From the NCBI RefSeq assembly GCF_030272615.1, contig NC_081405.1, forward strand, positions 604,383,677 through 604,447,676: DNA of 64,000 bases, in the 5' to 3' direction. Position numbers and translations under genes: made by a program. Below the pieces are notes generated by a model that worked only from the letters and a program-made list of their open reading frames with translations, was not told the DNA's origin and did not search any database. Position 1 is the first letter of the stretch; each line of letters opens with the position of its first letter. This DNA is from Cryptomeria japonica (taxonomy: Eukaryota; Streptophyta; Pinopsida; Cupressales; Cupressaceae). Below are positions 9,813 to 21,724 of this stretch, in pieces.

Positions 9813-12732
9813 AAAGAATAGAATTTTGCTTTTAAATTAGCTTTCTTTCTTTTTTTTTGAATAAGCCTTTTTAGTTAGTTGTTTAGAATATTTTTTTTTA
9901 TTAAATGGTTTCTTTTTTTAGAATAGACTTTTAAATTAGTTGTTTAAAGTTTAATTTTTTAATTAGTCTTTTAGAATAGATTTTTTTTAAGTTTCTTAAA
10001 ATATTTTTTATTTAAAATTAGATTTTTTTTATTGTTATTTTTTTAAGTAGTCTTTAAATTAAGATTTTTCTAAATTTGTCTTTCATTTAGTTCTGATTTA
10101 GATTTTAAATTAGTTTTTAATTTAGTTTTCAATTATATTTAGGTTAGTTTTATTAATTTAGATATAATTTGTTTGTTAGTGTGATTTGTGTTAATATGAT
10201 TAATTTAATTTTGGTTTTACATCTTGTGTAGGACATAAGGAGCATCTTTCTAACATATTGTTGCAGGTGTTGAAAGTGTCAAATTTGCAAAAAAAAAATT
10301 CCTTAACATGTTCTAATTGGAAAAATTGATCAATCCTAGGATAGTCATTCACATTGTCTTCATTTTTCTATCTTGGTCTAAAAATAAACAATCACATTGC
10401 TATCTTGGATTAAAATGAACTATCATTTTTACAATCTTGGCTAAAACGAACATTCACATCTTGCAATATGGGCTAAAAAGAACAATCAACTTGTTATTTT
10501 TTTGAGTTTAAAAAGAACAATCACATTGCTATCTTGGATTAAAACAAACTATCATTTTTGCAATCTTGGCTAAAATGAACATTCACATCTTGCAATATGG
10601 GCTAAAAAGAACAATCAACTTGTTATTTTTTGTTGAGTTTAAAAAGAACAATCACATTGCTATCTTGGATTAAAATGAACTATCATTTTTACAATCTTGG
10701 CTGAAACGAACATTCACATCTTGCAATATGGGCTAAAAAGAATGATCAACTTGTTATTTTTTCGAGTTTAAAAGAGAACAATCATTTTGCAATCTTGGAT
10801 AAAACGAACACTTCATTTTGCTATCTTGGCTAAAAAGAACATCATGGTTGTTGGAGCAACATCTCCAATTAGATAGAACATCATTACAATGACAAGTTAA
10901 AAAGATCAAATGTATTTTGTGTTTGGCACACCTGTGCAAAAAGAGTTTGTCGAGTTGTCCCACTTCTAACACACACTATCCTCTCCCTTGGCTTTCGTGG
11001 TCCTAGGTGCAAGAGAAAAGTGTTAGTAACACTCAAAATTTTATCTTTTTAAGAGAGGCCTGCCAAGAGACACATCACTCTTGGGAACGACCTCGCATGG
11101 TAAATCCTTCGAGCCACTATAGAAATCAGGTGTGAGCAAAAGCTGTAGCCTTGGGTATAGTTGTTCCTACAGTGTAACTTGCTGAAAGGACAAATGGGCC
11201 CCACCACAAGTTACAAGGCTCTTAAGTGAGTCACTACAGAATGAATTTATGTCCAAAGATATCAAAAATTACTAAACACCTTTATGTAGTAGCCCACCCA
11301 TTCTATTGATTGAGGATATTTTTGATAAATTCAGTGCAAGAGCATAGAAGGTTTTGCTCCCAAGATACTCACCATACATATTTCCTTGAGTAGAAACATA
11401 GCTTTTTGAAAGGTTACTTGTAGCCTGATAAAAGTGGTGACTCCCCCATCATAGGGATCATCTATTTGTTATGCTCGCACAAGAATTAGTATATCACATC
11501 CTTACCTACCATAGCGGGATTCATAAGGTATGTAGTACCAAAGTTGAAGAAATATCAAGATGTGGGCTGAAATTATCGCAACTGGCCATTTGACCTTAGG
11601 GATAAAGAGTGTTTGAAGTGTTTTTCGTTGAGTCAAGACCACTGCAAATTGAGCCGACTTCAGGATTTGAAAAAGCACCTAAAATACATTTGAAGGAAAG
11701 GGTCATAAAAAGTTCAAAAGATTGGGTTGATCTAGACCCATACTTACTTGTGCCTTTTGAGGCAACGTTCATTTGTTTGTGTGCTTGCTTTGTTTTCTTG
11801 TCAAAGAAACATCATAAACCCAAATCAAAACAAGTATTCATCCAACACAAACATTTTAAAAAACACAAAAGATTCAAAACAAAGAGAAACAACAAAAAGT
11901 ATCAAACTATATGACCATTCTTCACATCTTGAGAAAGAAGAATCTTCATCAACACATCAACTTGAAGAAAAGACCATCGAGCTCAAAGGATTTTATCAAA
12001 AGGTGAAAATTCTTCGATCTTAATAGACAAATCTTTGTCTCTCAGAGAACCTTCTTGCATCACATGCATCTATACCTTCAAGGGAAATCAAACGAGTTTG
12101 ATCAAGAGTCATTAAACCACAAAGATTTTACTCAATATCAAGCTTTGAGTTATCATCAAAATAAGGGAGGCAAGATCAATCCTGCCTTCTTTCTAGATAT
12201 TTGTATCACATATAACTCAACTAGGGAAGAACCAACAACCCCTGAACAAGAAGAGGAAGAGTTTGGTCATTTTGTAACACAAAGTTTCTATTGAAGTTAA
12301 ACATCTCATCCATTATCATATTCATATCTCATCAAATCCATTCCAACTCTCAAAACATCAAAAGGTTTTTTTTGTCCTAAGTTCTATTTCGATATTGCTT
12401 GAATCAAACATAATACATCACTTTTTAGAGTGTATCTACATCTAGGATAAACTCATCCTAAGAGACCTTTATACACAGGTTAAAACTAGTCTATGAGTGA
12501 ATCCTCTCATTACTAGGTAGTTGGGTCTGTAACACATCTCAGATCTCTCTAAACCTTATCATATCAAACATTGTCAACCAAACACAACAAGCAATTCAAG
12601 GAAAAACTTTGGTAACATCTACCTTTAGTGCTAGAGATCTGTATGCAAAACACTTCACCAAATATTAATCTTTCATTCCATCACCAACTCATCATCATTT
12701 TCACCAAACTTCAACAACAACTTGTAAACAAA
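9813..12732 (+). other. Long 5' leader of the Tat element with ~130-bp tandem repeats
   Basis: About 2.9 kb separates the primer-binding site from gag. The first 450 bp are T-rich. Then a ~130-bp unit is repeated three times (CAATCACATTGCTATCTTGG starts at 10389, 10518 and 10649) with a degraded fourth copy near 10780. Each unit contains CAATCTTGGCTAAAA and CTTGCAATATGGGCTAAAAAG. The rest (10980-12730) has short scattered ORFs without recognisable domains. Long leaders are known in Tat/Ogre elements. Confidence 0.6.
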
Positions 12733-14220
12733 ATGGCTCAAGCCAGATCAAGATCTAGACAACTGGAAATTGAGGAAGAAGAGGAGGAAAATATCAACGA
12801 ATTCCAAGAAGCCCTTGGAGGAAACCCAAATGATAAAAATCCAAGTACTCCTACTCCTGCAGCAATAGAAAGGGCACAACACAACCCTCTCTTTAATCAA
12901 CTTTTTGATGAAATACTCAGGAGCAACGTTGATGCTCACTTTTTAAGACTTTCCCAAGAGGGAGCCAAATTACCCTCTGATTTTGATACTGCACAACTAA
13001 GTCAAGCATCGGAACAACAGATTCCTAATGAGGATAGAAGAAGTTGAGATCCCATCAGATACAACCTTCATCAAGAAAATCCCCCACCTCCTCCTCCTCC
13101 AAATGACATTGACATGTTGCAGCAACAAGTCAAAATTTTAGCCCAACAACTTCACAGTGGTGTGAAAACAAACCAGTTTTCACTTAATGATATTTGTCCC
13201 TATCCTTTTGATAGGAATCTACATATGCCACCTTTTCCACGAGGGTTTGAAACACCTAAGTTCAAAAAGTATCGAGGAAAAGGAGATCCTCATGATCATG
13301 TTTGAGAATTTCATTCAGCATGCTTAGAAGTGGCATATGAGGACACATACCTAATGCGACTCTTTCCCCAAAGTTTGGCAGGGACAACCACGCAATGGTT
13401 TTCCCAACTAACAGGTGACATTAGGACATTCAAAGAAATGGTCCAAAAATTCATTGCACATTACTCACATAACATTGAATGCGATATCACCATGGCCGAT
13501 CTATGTAACACTAAGCAAAAACCAAGGGAGATATTTTCAGCCTTCCTGCAACGATGGTGACAAATGTCTAGTAGATGTTCCCTTCAGCTACCTAAAAGAG
13601 AGCTAGTGGAAATATTTATTTCCATCTTGAACGAAGAAATGGAATTTCATTTAGACATGAAAGGTACAGAGTCTTTCAATGACATGATCACACAGGGTTT
13701 AAAATGTGAAAGGGCCCTCATCAAAAAGGAGCTTATCAAAATATACAATGAACCCAAAGATACACCTCGCCCGTGATTCAACAATGATAAACCTAACTTC
13801 TGGAACAAAAACAAGAACATTGTCAATGATGGGGTTGTAGATGCAAGAACTATCAAAAGTGCACAACCTGTGGTCCGCTTTGCAAGACAAAACCCCCCTC
13901 CTAAGACCAACACAACTCCTCCCCCACCAAATCAAGGACGCAATATACCGTAAGAAGAACCAAGACAATGCCAGCAAAACTATAAACAAAACCGAATGTA
14001 CACTCCCTTTGGGGAACCTATTGAAATGGTGTTACGTCAGTTGGTTTCTCAAAATCTGGTGACCTTACCCAAAACATCAAATTACAAACCTCAAGTTAAA
14101 CCTTCATGGTGGAGGGATACGGAACATTGTGATTTCCATCAAGGGAAAGGGCATAAGACAAGCAATTTTCCCAGATTAAAAGATCTTATTCAGGATCTTG
14201 TTGATCGAGGTGAAATTTAA
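12733..14220 (+). pseudogene. gag of the giant Tat element, with in-frame stops
   Basis: The start ATG at 12733 gives MAQARSRSRQLEIEEEEEE. The reading frame then stays the same throughout with no frameshift, but it is interrupted by stops at 13045, 13303, 13558, 13774, 13951 and 14218. Recognisable parts are the gag core around 13220-13560 (PPFPRGFETPKFKKY, then MRLFPQSLAGTTTQWFSQL, the usual leu/trp-rich retrotransposon gag motif) and a zinc-knuckle-like CDFHQGKGHKTSNFPRLKDLI near 14130-14190. Four stops are TGA and two TAA; all fit C-to-T change from CGA or CAA. The protein would form the virus-like particle. In this copy it cannot be made full length. Confidence 0.8.
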
Positions 14221-14262
14221 ATCGAAGGACATGACCCAAAAACAACAAACAATGATCATCTC

Positions 14263-15615
14263 TTGTTCAAAAATCCACTTCCATCACAAGATCAAAGGGG
14301 TCCTTCCACTTCAGGGAGACACACAGATACCACTAATTATACACTATCTGTGTATAATTACACTGTGAATCACTTATATGATGCCAGTGAACAAATTGCA
14401 ACTATTACCATCAAAAATCACAGCTCCACTTGCAATGTTGTTACACGTCGCGGCAAGATTACCATAAAAGCAGCTCCACAAGGCACCCCATCTATCCCAA
14501 AGTAGTATAACCTTTTGGAACAGTTAGACAAAATGCCTGCACTGATATCTATCTTAGAGCTATTGTGCCTATCCCCATCTCATAAAACAATCTTGGATCA
14601 AGCTCTCCAAGAGGCGTCAATCCCTGCAAACCTAAATACAAATCAATTCCAAGCTATGGTTGGAAACCTAAGATTATCACCTTGTCTCACTTTCTCTGAA
14701 AGTGAGAATGCATCCTTTCAACAACCTCATAATGCCTCACTCCACATTGAAGGGTTTATCAACCAACATAGGATCAAGCGAGTCTTGATCGACAATGGAG
14801 CAGTCCTAAATATCTGTACACTACAATTGGTCATAGCATTGGGATATGTGATTGAATCAGTGGATCCACATAAGAAGATAACAATCAAAGCCTATGATGA
14901 TGCAGAGCGTTCATCCAAAGGGGCAGTTGTGCTATCGATCCAAGTAGGCCCATTGGTGAAGCACATCATTTGTCAAATTTTGGACCTTCCTCTTCCGTAT
15001 AATTTGTTGCTAAGAAGACCTTGGATACACACCATGCAAGTTGTTCCATCCACCTACCATCAGTGTATCAAGTTCCCTCATAATGGTGTAGAAATTACAA
15101 TCTTGGGCGATGCAAATCCATTTGCATATTGTCACAATATCAATCATCAACCAGAGATTACCATTCCCAACAATAGAGAAGCCATCTCATCGACATCATA
15201 CGTAAGTCCAGCCTCTCTTTCCAGTTCAAACACCACTATACCCAAGTAAGAGAAGCTCAAAATGAAAATAGTAGAGGAAGGTCCTAGGGAGTACAATTTG
15301 AGCCAACTCTTTTGTGTTGAACAAATGCCTACTTCTCCTAGAACTCATGGTAAACCTCAATGGTTACTTCAAAGACCACTGGTCAAGCCAACATGCACTT
15401 TGACGCCTTTCATCCTTGGAAAGAGTCAAGAAGAAGAAACCAGAGATGAAGACTTAGCAGAATGGATCTATAAAGACCCAATCACCGTGGACATCCCACA
15501 AGCTAATCTTCCCATAGATCAATATGGAAAAGGCCTTCTCATTATGCAAATAATGGGCTATGATGGTCAGAGTGCTTTGGGACCTTGTAAGCAAGGAAGA
15601 CATGAACCGCTGTAG
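14263..15615 (+). pseudogene. Aspartic protease region of the giant Tat element, with in-frame stops
   Basis: It continues in the gag frame. Stops lie at 14503 (TAG), 15247 (TAA) and 15613 (TAG). The protease core is at about 14750-15110: IKRVLIDNGAVLNICT carries the catalytic Asp (the usual third-position Gly is Ala: D-N-G-A), followed downstream by NLLLRRPWIH and CIKFPHNGVEI. This enzyme would cut the gag-pol polyprotein. The segment 15262-15615 contains a G-patch-like stretch, GLLIMQIMGYDGQSALGP, also commonly seen after the protease in this lineage. All three stops fit C-to-T change from CAA or CAG. Confidence 0.75.
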
Positions 15616-15639
15616 CCGAAATTAAAGCCCAAAGATAAC

Positions 15640-16862
15640 ATAGGCTTAGGCTTTCAAAGGAGATTCTTCCTAAACTCATATTCAAAGGAAAACCCAGCAA
15701 ACCACTATATCAGCCTATTACAAAGATGTCACCTTTGGTTATATCAGCAGCACCACGCACCACACCAACTACTCCATTAAGGCTAAAAATCCCAACAAAA
15801 CCATCTACAACACCCTTCATCCTACCAATCAAACCAGCGATCCCATCAGCGGTAGCAATAACATCAATAGCACCATTAGCAGTAGTAACTGTATCATAAC
15901 CCACAGCAGTATCTATGACACCAACAATTCCAGCAGAAGCAGCAAAGTCAGCACTACCAATACTCCCCATATCAGATTTATTGATCCCCATAATCCTTCC
16001 TACAGCACTGATCATTTCATCTACAAAACTGACCACACCTGCAGTGTTTAACTCAAAGGACATCCTAGTATGGTATAGTAATCAGATACTGCAAAGTGAC
16101 TCAGAGACTGACTCACATGAATGGGAAGTTGATTCCATCCAGCTTAATACTTCAGATGAGGAAGACACATCACTACCTCCACCCCGCAAAGACATCCCTA
16201 TTTACGGAGAAGCACAGATAAAGACCTCTTGGGTTCCTATGCTGGAAACATCTTCCACAGACCCTACGTCACATCCTACGCCTGATTCTGATAGGGAGAG
16301 TACCATCAATGACCTTCACCACAATGTCTTAACCCTCACTGACACATCTTGCAAACTTAACCTAATCAATGAGATAATGCCCATTATCCATCCTAAACTC
16401 ATCGAATGGAACCAACCTAATCCCCCATGTCTTGACCATTTCCAAAATGATGAGGCAATCATTGAATTTTTAAAACTACGGGATAACATACCAAGCAGGG
16501 ATCACAAAGTTGGATTTGCCATTGAACTTAATAGTGTAGCATACTTTGGGGCGGATGCCAAACCTTTCAGCTGCAAAAATATAACAATAAAACATGGATC
16601 TTCTAGTGAAAACCACATTGTGGCACTGTTTGATCCCACAAAAATAAAAAGAAAGAGCATATCCAATGGTGAAAACCTCTTTGAGGTGCCGGAGGATGAA
16701 AGGTTTGACATTCTCCCTTCTAGTACACTACAGGAACGATCAACAATTATCATCGAGGAAACAAAAGAATACAACGTGGGGACTCCTGAAACTCCTCACC
16801 ACATACACCTGGCATCTCTTTTAACTCCAAAGGAACAACCTAAGTTTGTTGAATTCTTCTAG
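15640..16862 (+). pseudogene. Linker between protease and RT of the giant Tat element
   Basis: It is open from 15915 to a TAG at 16860 and in the same frame as the RT downstream; the switch from the gag frame lies between 15615 and 15900. The sequence begins with a low-complexity Thr/Pro/Ala/Ile stretch. Then come an acidic, Ser-rich region (SDSETDSHEWEVDSIQL) and a stretch rich in charged residues. It ends with LASLLTPKEQPKFVEFF, the usual lead-in to the RT palm domain. The TAG fits a changed CAG. Confidence 0.65.
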
Positions 16863-16898
16863 AAGCACAAGATTAACTTTGCATGGTCATATGCAGAC

Positions 16899-18683
16899 AT
16901 GCCTGGTCTTGATCCTAATTTAGTCATGCATCACCTCACCGTCGCAGAAGGATCCAAACCTGTCAAGCAGAAGCTTCACAAGATGCACCCTCAGATTGCA
17001 GTACTAGTCAAAGCAAAACTTAAGAAACTCCTAGATGTTGGTTTCATTAGACCAATTGATTATGCAGATTGGATATCCAATATTGTGCCTATCGGCAAAC
17101 CAAATGGGGGCATCCGTATCTATACTGACTTCAAAGATCTGAACAAAGCATGTCCTAAAGATGACTTTCCCCTACCAAACATCGACATAATAGAGCACCT
17201 AACAGTAGGACATGTCATGCTCTCTCTCATGGATGGATTTCTAGGGTACAATCAGATAAAGATCGCACTAGAGGATCAACATAAGACGATCTTCACAGGT
17301 CCATGGGGAACATACTGTTGGAATGTAATGCCTTTTGGTCTAAATAATGCAGGGGCGACCTATCAACGAGCAATGACCACCATCTTCCATGACATGATGC
17401 ATACTATAATGAAAGATTATGTTGATGACTTACTGGCAAAATCACTCACAAGAGAAGGTCATCTAGAAATATTAGAGAAAATCTTTGATAGACTAGAAAA
17501 ATATCATGTTCGACTCAACCCAAAGAAATTTGTCTTTGGAGTAACCTCCGGGAAGCTTCTAGGATACATTGTCTCAAGAAAAGGCATTGAGGTCGATCCT
17601 ACCAAAGTTAAAGCAATCATGGACATGCCACCTCCAAAGAACATCAGTCAGCTAAGGACATTACAAGGGCGACTACAATCCATCCGAAGATTCATTGCAC
17701 AACTGGCAGATAAGTGTCACCCCTTTACACACCTATTACACAAGAACATCCGCTTTCAATGGGATACCAGATGCCAACAAGCATTTCAGATGCTTAAAGA
17801 CTATCTCATGAATACACCATTGTTGATTCCACCAAATCCAAGTAGGTCTTTATTACTCTATATCTCAGCGACAAATACAGCATTGGGTGTACTACTGGCA
17901 CAACATAATGCAGAAGGGAAAGAGTGTGTTGTTTACTACATCTCTCGCACACTGGTTGGCTATGAACTCAATTACACACCTATTGAGCGAGCTTGCCTAG
18001 CAGTAATCTTGGTAGCCACTAAACTGAGGCACTATCTGTTGACACATAAAGTACATCTCATTGCAAAGATTGATCCACTAAAGTACTTACTCAGCAAATT
18101 GGCATTGACAGGCCGCTTGGCCAAATGGGTGATGATTCTAACTGAATTTGACATCGAGTATGTGGACCGTAAGGCTATTAACTCTCAAGTTATTGCAGAT
18201 CAGTTGGCCGATGCTCCCCTCATAAGCGATCATCCTCTCATTTCAAATTTTCCAGATGAAGATATATTCATGATCATAGCAGCACAACCATGGAAACTAT
18301 ACTTTGATGGTTCATACACTAGGCATGGCTCGAGGGAAGGCATTACGTTTATCACACCTCAAGGTGACAGCATCCCAAAGTCTTACAAGCTCACATTTCC
18401 ATGCACAAACAACATAGTTGAATATGAGGCCTTGATCACAGGACTCAGGCTAGCCATACAATGGAAGTTACAAGAACTACAAGTATATGGCGACTCCCAA
18501 CTAGTCATTCGACAAGAAACAGATGAATATCAGACAAAGGATGACAAACTCATGTTGTACAAACAAATGGTGGACAAATTAAAAACATCCTTCATTACTA
18601 TCACCTTTGAGCAGATACCCAGAGATCAGAATCAAGCTGCACACGCTATGGGTACCATTGCATCTCTCCTAGATCTTCCATAG
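16899..18683 (+). CDS. Reverse transcriptase with two RNase H domains (Tat type)
   Basis: 594 codons without interruption; upstream it continues in frame past the TAG at 16860. RT motifs: IRIYTDFKDLNKACPKDDFP (about residues 73-92), VMPFGLNNAGATYQRAM (about 142-158) and the catalytic YVDD at residues 174-177. The first RNase H follows at about 318-440 (LLLYISATNTALGVLLA, then ADQLADAP). A second, archaeal-type RNase H begins at about residue 465 (WKLYFDGSYTRHGSREG), with EYEALITGL and VYGDSQLVI carrying further catalytic acids. Two RNase H domains are a known mark of the Tat lineage. The enzyme copies the element's RNA to DNA. Catalytic residues appear intact, unlike gag and integrase. The frame ends in a TAG where the next domain should follow. 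Confidence 0.85.
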   Translation: MPGLDPNLVMHHLTVAEGSKPVKQKLHKMHPQIAVLVKAKLKKLLDVGFIRPIDYADWISNIVPIGKPNGGIRIYTDFKDLNKACPKDDFPLPNIDIIEHLTVGHVMLSLMDGFLGYNQIKIALEDQHKTIFTGPWGTYCWNVMPFGLNNAGATYQRAMTTIFHDMMHTIMKDYVDDLLAKSLTREGHLEILEKIFDRLEKYHVRLNPKKFVFGVTSGKLLGYIVSRKGIEVDPTKVKAIMDMPPPKNISQLRTLQGRLQSIRRFIAQLADKCHPFTHLLHKNIRFQWDTRCQQAFQMLKDYLMNTPLLIPPNPSRSLLLYISATNTALGVLLAQHNAEGKECVVYYISRTLVGYELNYTPIERACLAVILVATKLRHYLLTHKVHLIAKIDPLKYLLSKLALTGRLAKWVMILTEFDIEYVDRKAINSQVIADQLADAPLISDHPLISNFPDEDIFMIIAAQPWKLYFDGSYTRHGSREGITFITPQGDSIPKSYKLTFPCTNNIVEYEALITGLRLAIQWKLQELQVYGDSQLVIRQETDEYQTKDDKLMLYKQMVDKLKTSFITITFEQIPRDQNQAAHAMGTIASLLDLP

Positions 18684-18756
18684 AATTCAACACACTACGA
18701 GTTCTTGGTCGAACGGCTTTGGATTCCCGCTTATAATACATGCACCGGCATAGGAA

Positions 18757-19650
18757 TTGAAACCAATCACAACACCATGGCCTTTTTGTCAATGGGGACT
18801 TGACCTTGTGGGTAAAATCCATCCATCTTCATCCAACGGCCACAAGTTCATCATTACCGCCACCGAATACTTCACAAAGTGGATTGAAGCTATTCCACTT
18901 ACTCAAGTTACTAGTAAGAAAATCGCCTCATTCATCCTTAATTACATCATCTGCTGGTATGGTGTACCCATGTCTATCATCATAGATAACGGGCTTCCTT
19001 TCAAAAATCAAGATGTCCGTGAGCTCTGTGAGAAGTTTCACATCCAACACCGCTTTTCCACTCCCTATTACCCACAAGGCAATGGTCAGGCCGAAGCATC
19101 AAATAAGAACATATTAAGAATCCTCAAGAAGACAGTTAATGATGTCAGTCATGATTGGCATGTTCAATTGAATCCAGCACTATGGGCGTATCAAACTAGC
19201 ATTTGAACCCCTACAGGCGCAACTCCCTACTCACTAGTCTATGGTGCAGAAGCTATCTTACCTATCGAGGTGAAGATACCATCTCTATGGGTTTCCTTGC
19301 ATAATCTCATCGGTGATGAAGCATACCGAGTATCTCATCTCAAGACTTAGAGCTACTTGATGAGAAATGACAAGTTGCATACAACCACCTCAAAGCCTAT
19401 CAGCAGCGCATGAGCAGGAGCTATAATCATCAAGTTAGACCTTGTACATTTGAGGTAGGTGATCTTGTTCTTCGAGAGAATCCTCATAACCAACCAAACA
19501 AAGAACATCAAGGAAAGTTTGAATCAAACTAGTTGGGTCCATATGTTATCATTGTTGTATTTGGGTCCGAGGCATATCAGTTGGCTACTTCAGAAGGAGA
19601 ACCACTAGCAGATCCAATCAACAGCATGCACCTTAAAAAGTTTTATACAT
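18757..19650 (+). pseudogene. Integrase of the giant Tat element, zinc-binding domain deleted
   Basis: The core domain is recognisable: WGLDLVGKIHPSS with the first Asp, GVPMSIIIDNGLPF with the second, YYPQGNGQAEASNKNILR with the Glu. Then comes a TGA at 19204, directly before sequence encoding TPTGATPYSLVYGAEA, which fits a changed CGA. Between the RNase H end (18683) and the core only ~75 bp remain. The H2C2 zinc-binding domain usual there is missing, and the frame shifts. After 19320 the C-terminal domain is broken by further stops and shifts but can be followed to the end (~19650, RNSMHLKKFYT-like). The integrase is inactive in this copy. Confidence 0.8.
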
Positions 19651-20846
19651 GAGCTGCATAGAGCATCAAGCTCCCATACATATCAGAAAACCACCAAAAA
19701 CATTCTGAAAAATGTCCTGAAGAAAATACAAAAACATCAAAATAGTAAAGAAAAATCATGCATCCAAATGGTGAACAACCACTCCGGTGGCACCTTGGGT
19801 AAGTGCGATGGTGAAAAACTCGCAAACAGGCGCCACTCGTAAAGGCTATGGCTCCATTGTCTTTCAGACTTGTTTTGATCACATTCATTTCATCCATTCA
19901 TCCATCTATCCAAACCATGGCTTGTTATTGATCTGCAATCAAGGATAGTATTTCATGCGTCTTGCATCCCACTTTTTCATAGTCATGTCTAAACTAGGGG
20001 CAATGCTCTTAAACCTATTGATGGAAGTGGATTCTGCATTACTTGTGATTCATTGAGTTCTTCATTCAAAATTGTCTCACAAAATACCAAAATAATTGGA
20101 AAATTGTCTCACAAAATACCAAAAACATTGGAAAATTGTCTCACAAAATCCAAAAACATTGAAAAACTATCTCACAAAATCCAAAAACATCAGAAAATAT
20201 CAAAGAAACAAAAACATGGCAACACCTTGTACATACATTTTTTAAAGCAGATATCAAACAAACATTGTGAAATAACCAAACATTGTGAAATAACCAAACG
20301 GTGACCACTTATCACATCGACCAAACAATCAACATCGACACGCAAACTATCTTAAGAGGGATAAATCTTTCCTCACCAAAACAAAGACAAGATAACATTT
20401 TCTTTGACAAGAAAATTTTGTTTAAGCTATCAAGTACTTGGTCAATTTTTTAGTTATTTATTCATTTATATCAGGTTCCTATGCTACTCCGGGATATCCA
20501 CAAGTGATTAGAGTGGTCAGGATGGTTCCTAAGAATTGTTTGTATGTCTTCTGTGAATTATTCCAATGAAGTTCTGGGGCATGTACTAATGGTGTCTACG
20601 TGGGAAGTTCACTAAGCTACGTGATCTTATGCAAAATACAGTCATGGATCACTATGGCTTGCTGACTATAGCATATACCTCGACCATATGAGCATGAACC
20701 ATTATGGAGGGTCCATATTCTTTATTCGTTATTTATGTTGCTTGCTTGCAGGTACAATGCTCCATCCTTGGTTCCTACCGCCTCATCCAAGATTGATACT
20801 ACCATGCTCAATGATGAAAAATAAAGTACTATGGATCGTCATTCCA

Positions 20847-20884
<38 letters not shown>

Positions 20885-21329
20885 CATTCTGTTGCATTCC
20901 ATCCATCCATACATTCATAATAGATGCATATCATGCATACATAGTAATGACAATGGATACTCTATTTTCCTCTTCTTCCATAGGAATGCGTCATAGGTCC
21001 TCCATTTCTTCTATCTAACATTGAACCCCTCCTCACCCTCCCCATCTTGGTAATCAGCATCACATACCCTACATCATCTCCCATCAACCCAATCAAGCCA
21101 ATTACTTTGTCTACATAGGCACATCGACTCACACACACCTAGACTATCAACAGATACTCTGATCAAGTATCTTCGGGTCTCAACAGGTAATCGATTATGG
21201 AAAACCTAAACTACAATAGGCATTTATCATAATGACCTAGTCTCAATGGGGCTGATATGATTCACCACAACCATCCATCACATGCACACACTATCAATTC
21301 ATCAACCAATCAAACACAATCATAATGGA
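19651..21329 (+). other. 3' internal non-coding part of the Tat element, left of the nested transposon
   Basis: No coding domain. It contains a short tandem repeat at about 20065-20200 (CTCACAAAATACCAAAAACATTGG-type units), a duplicated AACATTGTGAAATAACCAA at 20260-20298, and a TA dinucleotide run at 20851-20882. The region resumes at 32050 on the far side of the DNA transposon. Confidence 0.6.
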
Positions 21330-21352
21330 CAATTACATCAATTGTCTAAGTC
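21330..21352 (+). repeat. 23-bp direct repeat flanking the DNA transposon, left copy
   Basis: CAATTACATC...TCTAAGTC, identical to 32027-32049. It lies 9 bp outside the left inverted-repeat end. It is a candidate target-site duplication, though unusually long and unevenly spaced. Confidence 0.7.
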
Positions 21353-21361
21353 TCAAGGCGT

Positions 21362-21396
21362 GTGTACAAAGATGGTGGTCAGAAAAGTGGACACCA
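21362..21396 (+). repeat. Left terminal inverted repeat of the DNA transposon
   Basis: GTGTACAAAGATGGTGGTCA followed by GAAAAGTGGACACC. It matches the reverse complement of 31937-31979 with one mismatch in the first 20 bases and an insertion of about ten bases in the right copy. Confidence 0.8.
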
Positions 21397-21423
21397 CCCA
21401 AAAAAAACTTGGAAAAATAGGCA

Positions 21424-21599
21424 GCACGTACGCGGTTTTAAAATTTCAAATTCTCGCGTATGCGCTTAGGTTTGTTCTTCCCGAGCCTAGAAAAGGTAGT
21501 GCATACGCACTAGGGCTAAGAAAATTAGCGCGTACGTGCTACTTATAGGAAAATGAGCGCGTACGCGCTAATAATCCTTGTAAAACCGCATACGCGGTG
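21424..21599. repeat. Left subterminal palindrome array
   Basis: Six copies of a CpG-rich palindrome in 176 bp: CACGTACGCG, CGCGTATGCGC, GTGCATACGCAC, GCGCGTACGTGC, GCGCGTACGCGC and CCGCATACGCGG. The consensus is GCGCGTACGCGC. Such subterminal motifs are typical binding sites for an element-encoded DNA-binding protein. That role is inferred. Confidence 0.7.
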
Positions 21600-21724
21600 C
21601 CTGATAAAAAAAGTTTTTAAAAAAACTGGGTCCTCATTTACCCGAAAAGCGCATTTTTTAATTTGTTTTTTTCCCATTTTCTAACCTAAACCACGAACGG
21701 GGTGCTAAATTTGTCCTCCAAGCT

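Noticed and set aside
11609-12294. ORFs of 79-101 codons in the leader of the Tat element
   Set aside because: No motif, Lys/His/Asn-rich as expected from A-rich DNA, and overlapping frames.
15710-16063. Minus-strand 117-codon ORF rich in Gly, Val and Ala
   Set aside because: It is the antisense shadow of the low-complexity Thr/Pro linker between protease and RT.
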